NCBI GenBank assembly: GCA_009780755.1
Contig: WQZL01000089.1
Location: forward strand, 1-9,812
Reading direction: 5' to 3'
From: Promicromonosporaceae bacterium
GTDB lineage: Bacteria; Actinomycetota; Actinomycetes; Actinomycetales; Cellulomonadaceae
DNA length: 9,812 nt
A program made the translations under genes and the position numbers. This document shows positions 9,381 through 9,812 of this stretch, in pieces. The notes under the pieces are model-generated. The model saw nothing but the letters and a program-made list of their open reading frames with translations, was not told where the DNA came from and searched no databases. The stretch's first letter is position 1; every line of letters begins with the position of its first letter.

Positions 9381-9413
9381 ACACCCCCGGTCGCGTTCTG
9401 CAACCGGGGGTGT
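9381..9413 (+). terminator. Strong GC hairpin after hppA
   Basis: ACACCCCCGGT (9381-9391) and ACCGGGGGTGT (9403-9413) pair perfectly over 11 bp around an 11-nt loop, 17 nt after the hppA stop codon. The T tract is missing (CATGCTTCTAG follows), as is common for actinobacterial terminators. Because of its symmetry it could act on both strands. Confidence 0.8.
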
Positions 9414-9424
9414 CATGCTTCTAG

Positions 9425-9466
9425 GGTGAGGTAACACGGCCTCACCTTCACAGGAAGGAAGGTGAG
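9425..9466 (+). promoter_or_regulatory. Candidate translational switch: two exclusive hairpins over an SD site
   Basis: Segment A, GGTGAGG (9425-9431), pairs perfectly with CCTCACC (9440-9446) over an 8-nt loop. The overlapping segment B, CTCACCTTC (9441-9449), pairs perfectly over 9 bp with segment C, GAAGGTGAG (9458-9466), over another 8-nt loop. C contains the Shine-Dalgarno site of the micropeptide at 9469. The two stems share 9441-9446, so only one can form: B:C hides the ribosome site, A:B frees it. This is the logic of leader attenuators, type I toxin mRNAs and riboswitch expression platforms. No aptamer is recognised; the space between the hppA terminator and A is only 11 nt, so the promoter may overlap the terminator. 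Folding is inferred by eye. Confidence 0.55.
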
Positions 9467-9468
9467 TG

Positions 9469-9561
9469 ATGAACGCTCTAGCAGCAACCACAATCCTCCT
9501 GGCTCTTCCTGGTGCGATCCTCGCCGCGATCGAACTGATCGAGCGAGCAAAGCACCAGTAA
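9469..9561 (+). CDS. 30-residue hydrophobic micropeptide, unknown function
   Basis: The ATG at 9469 follows the purine-rich GGAAGGAAGGTGAG, a strong SD, and TAA closes at 9559-9561. The peptide has one hydrophobic helix (about residues 3-24, including TTILLALPGAILAAI) and a charged end ELIERAKHQ, the layout of a single-pass membrane micropeptide. Family not recognised. A short hydrophobic helix with one proline and a charged tail, under an SD-sequestering leader, is reminiscent of type I toxin peptides such as Ldr/Fst, but no antisense RNA can be shown; a leader peptide or small membrane-complex subunit is equally possible. Support comes from the ribosome site and composition only. Confidence 0.6.
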   Translation: MNALAATTILLALPGAILAAIELIERAKHQ

Positions 9562-9568
9562 GGCCAGG

Positions 9569-9596
9569 CCGGGCGGCTGTTGGCGCAGTCGCCCGG
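9569..9596 (+). terminator. Hairpin between the two small genes
   Basis: CCGGGCGGCTG (9569-9579) pairs with CAGTCGCCCGG (9586-9596) over 11 positions including one G-U, with a 6-nt loop. It begins 7 nt after the micropeptide stop and ends 31 nt before the next start. No T run follows. It may terminate the micropeptide transcript, stabilise its 3' end, or attenuate the next gene. Confidence 0.55.
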
Positions 9597-9627
9597 TACC
9601 TTCCATCTCATCATGCCGGAGGTCATC

Positions 9628-9789
9628 ATGAAACGCAAGCAAGCAGCCATCCACCTAAGCGCAAACGCTGCGCTCGTAGTCACCGCCATCGCGGCCGGGG
9701 CGCCCGCCTGGGGAATCTGGACACTAGCGACGCTAGCCCTGCCTGTGCTGGTCGTCGCTGTTCTGCCGGAGGCCCGTCGTGATGTGTGA
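9628..9789 (+). CDS. Small membrane protein of 53 residues, unknown function
   Basis: The ATG at 9628 is preceded by GGAGG (9618-9622) at 5-nt spacing, which is why I prefer it to ATG 9613 or TTG 9580. The basic start MKRKQ is followed by two hydrophobic stretches, about 12-25 and 30-47, separated by APAWG, then a short charged tail EARRDV. This suggests a two-helix inner-membrane protein, possibly with both ends cytoplasmic. I do not recognise the family; holin-like, toxin-like or membrane-complex small subunits share this build. Its stop overlaps the start of the next frame, so the two are probably co-transcribed. Confidence 0.6.
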   Translation: MKRKQAAIHLSANAALVVTAIAAGAPAWGIWTLATLALPVLVVAVLPEARRDV

Positions 9790-9812
9790 GATCCCTCCCG
9801 AACAAGTTCCCG
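9782..9812 (+). CDS. Start of a further gene, cut by the window end
   Basis: The ATG at 9782 has GGAGG (9768-9772) at 9-nt spacing and overlaps the end of the preceding small gene by 8 nt, a coupled arrangement. Only MCEIPPEQVP is readable before the window ends, so no function can be given. The same GCCGGAGG string precedes both this start and the one at 9628. Confidence 0.45.
   Translation, partial: MCEIPPEQVP

Noticed and set aside
9462..9782. Plus-strand frame of 106 codons covering the small genes
   Set aside because: It starts 7 nt before the micropeptide start in another frame, inside the SD, is rich in Arg, Ser and Pro, and conflicts with two frames that have good ribosome sites and hydrophobic helices.

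Overview
The window looks like chromosomal DNA of a high-GC Actinomycetota. The evidence is the gene pair glnA2-glnE with a 4-nt overlap (the arrangement known from mycobacteria), a ROK-family polyphosphate glucokinase and GC-rich codon use. Reliance on polyphosphate and pyrophosphate would fit Propionibacteriales, but I cannot name a genus from the sequence alone.

Layout. Bases 1-137 hold no supportable gene, only a very long imperfect palindrome (arms 8-58 and 77-127). An OsmC-family protein follows on the minus strand (138-584). A 238-nt gap separates it from a divergent lone STAS-domain protein (823-1137, plus). The STAS gene converges on polyphosphate glucokinase ppgK (1159-1941, minus). 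Only 37 nt separate ppgK from the divergent glnA2 (1979-3316, plus). glnA2 overlaps glnE by ATGA (3313-6360, plus), and the end of glnE overlaps by 13 nt a convergent YgjV-like membrane protein with a GNAT-like C-terminal half (6348-6992, minus). A 214-nt divergent gap leads to the membrane pyrophosphatase hppA (7207-9363, plus), which ends in a strong GC hairpin (9381-9413).

The last 400 nt differ in character. A leader that can fold into two mutually exclusive hairpins, one of which buries the Shine-Dalgarno site, precedes a 30-residue hydrophobic micropeptide (9469-9561). Then come an 11-bp hairpin, a 53-residue two-helix membrane protein (9628-9789) and the start of a further overlapping gene (9782 onward). 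I do not recognise these small proteins.

How the genes fit together. GlnE adenylylates and deadenylylates glutamine synthetase I. The GlnA2 encoded beside it has Trp where the modified Tyr should be, so its target is probably a GlnA1 elsewhere. PpgK (polyphosphate as phosphoryl donor) and HppA (pyrophosphate as energy source) both use condensed phosphates. HppA carries K+-dependence residues and the ion-gate Glu at the position used by Na+ pumps, so sodium pumping should be considered. The most novel-looking parts are the SD-sequestering alternative hairpins with their micropeptide, and the long palindrome at the left edge.
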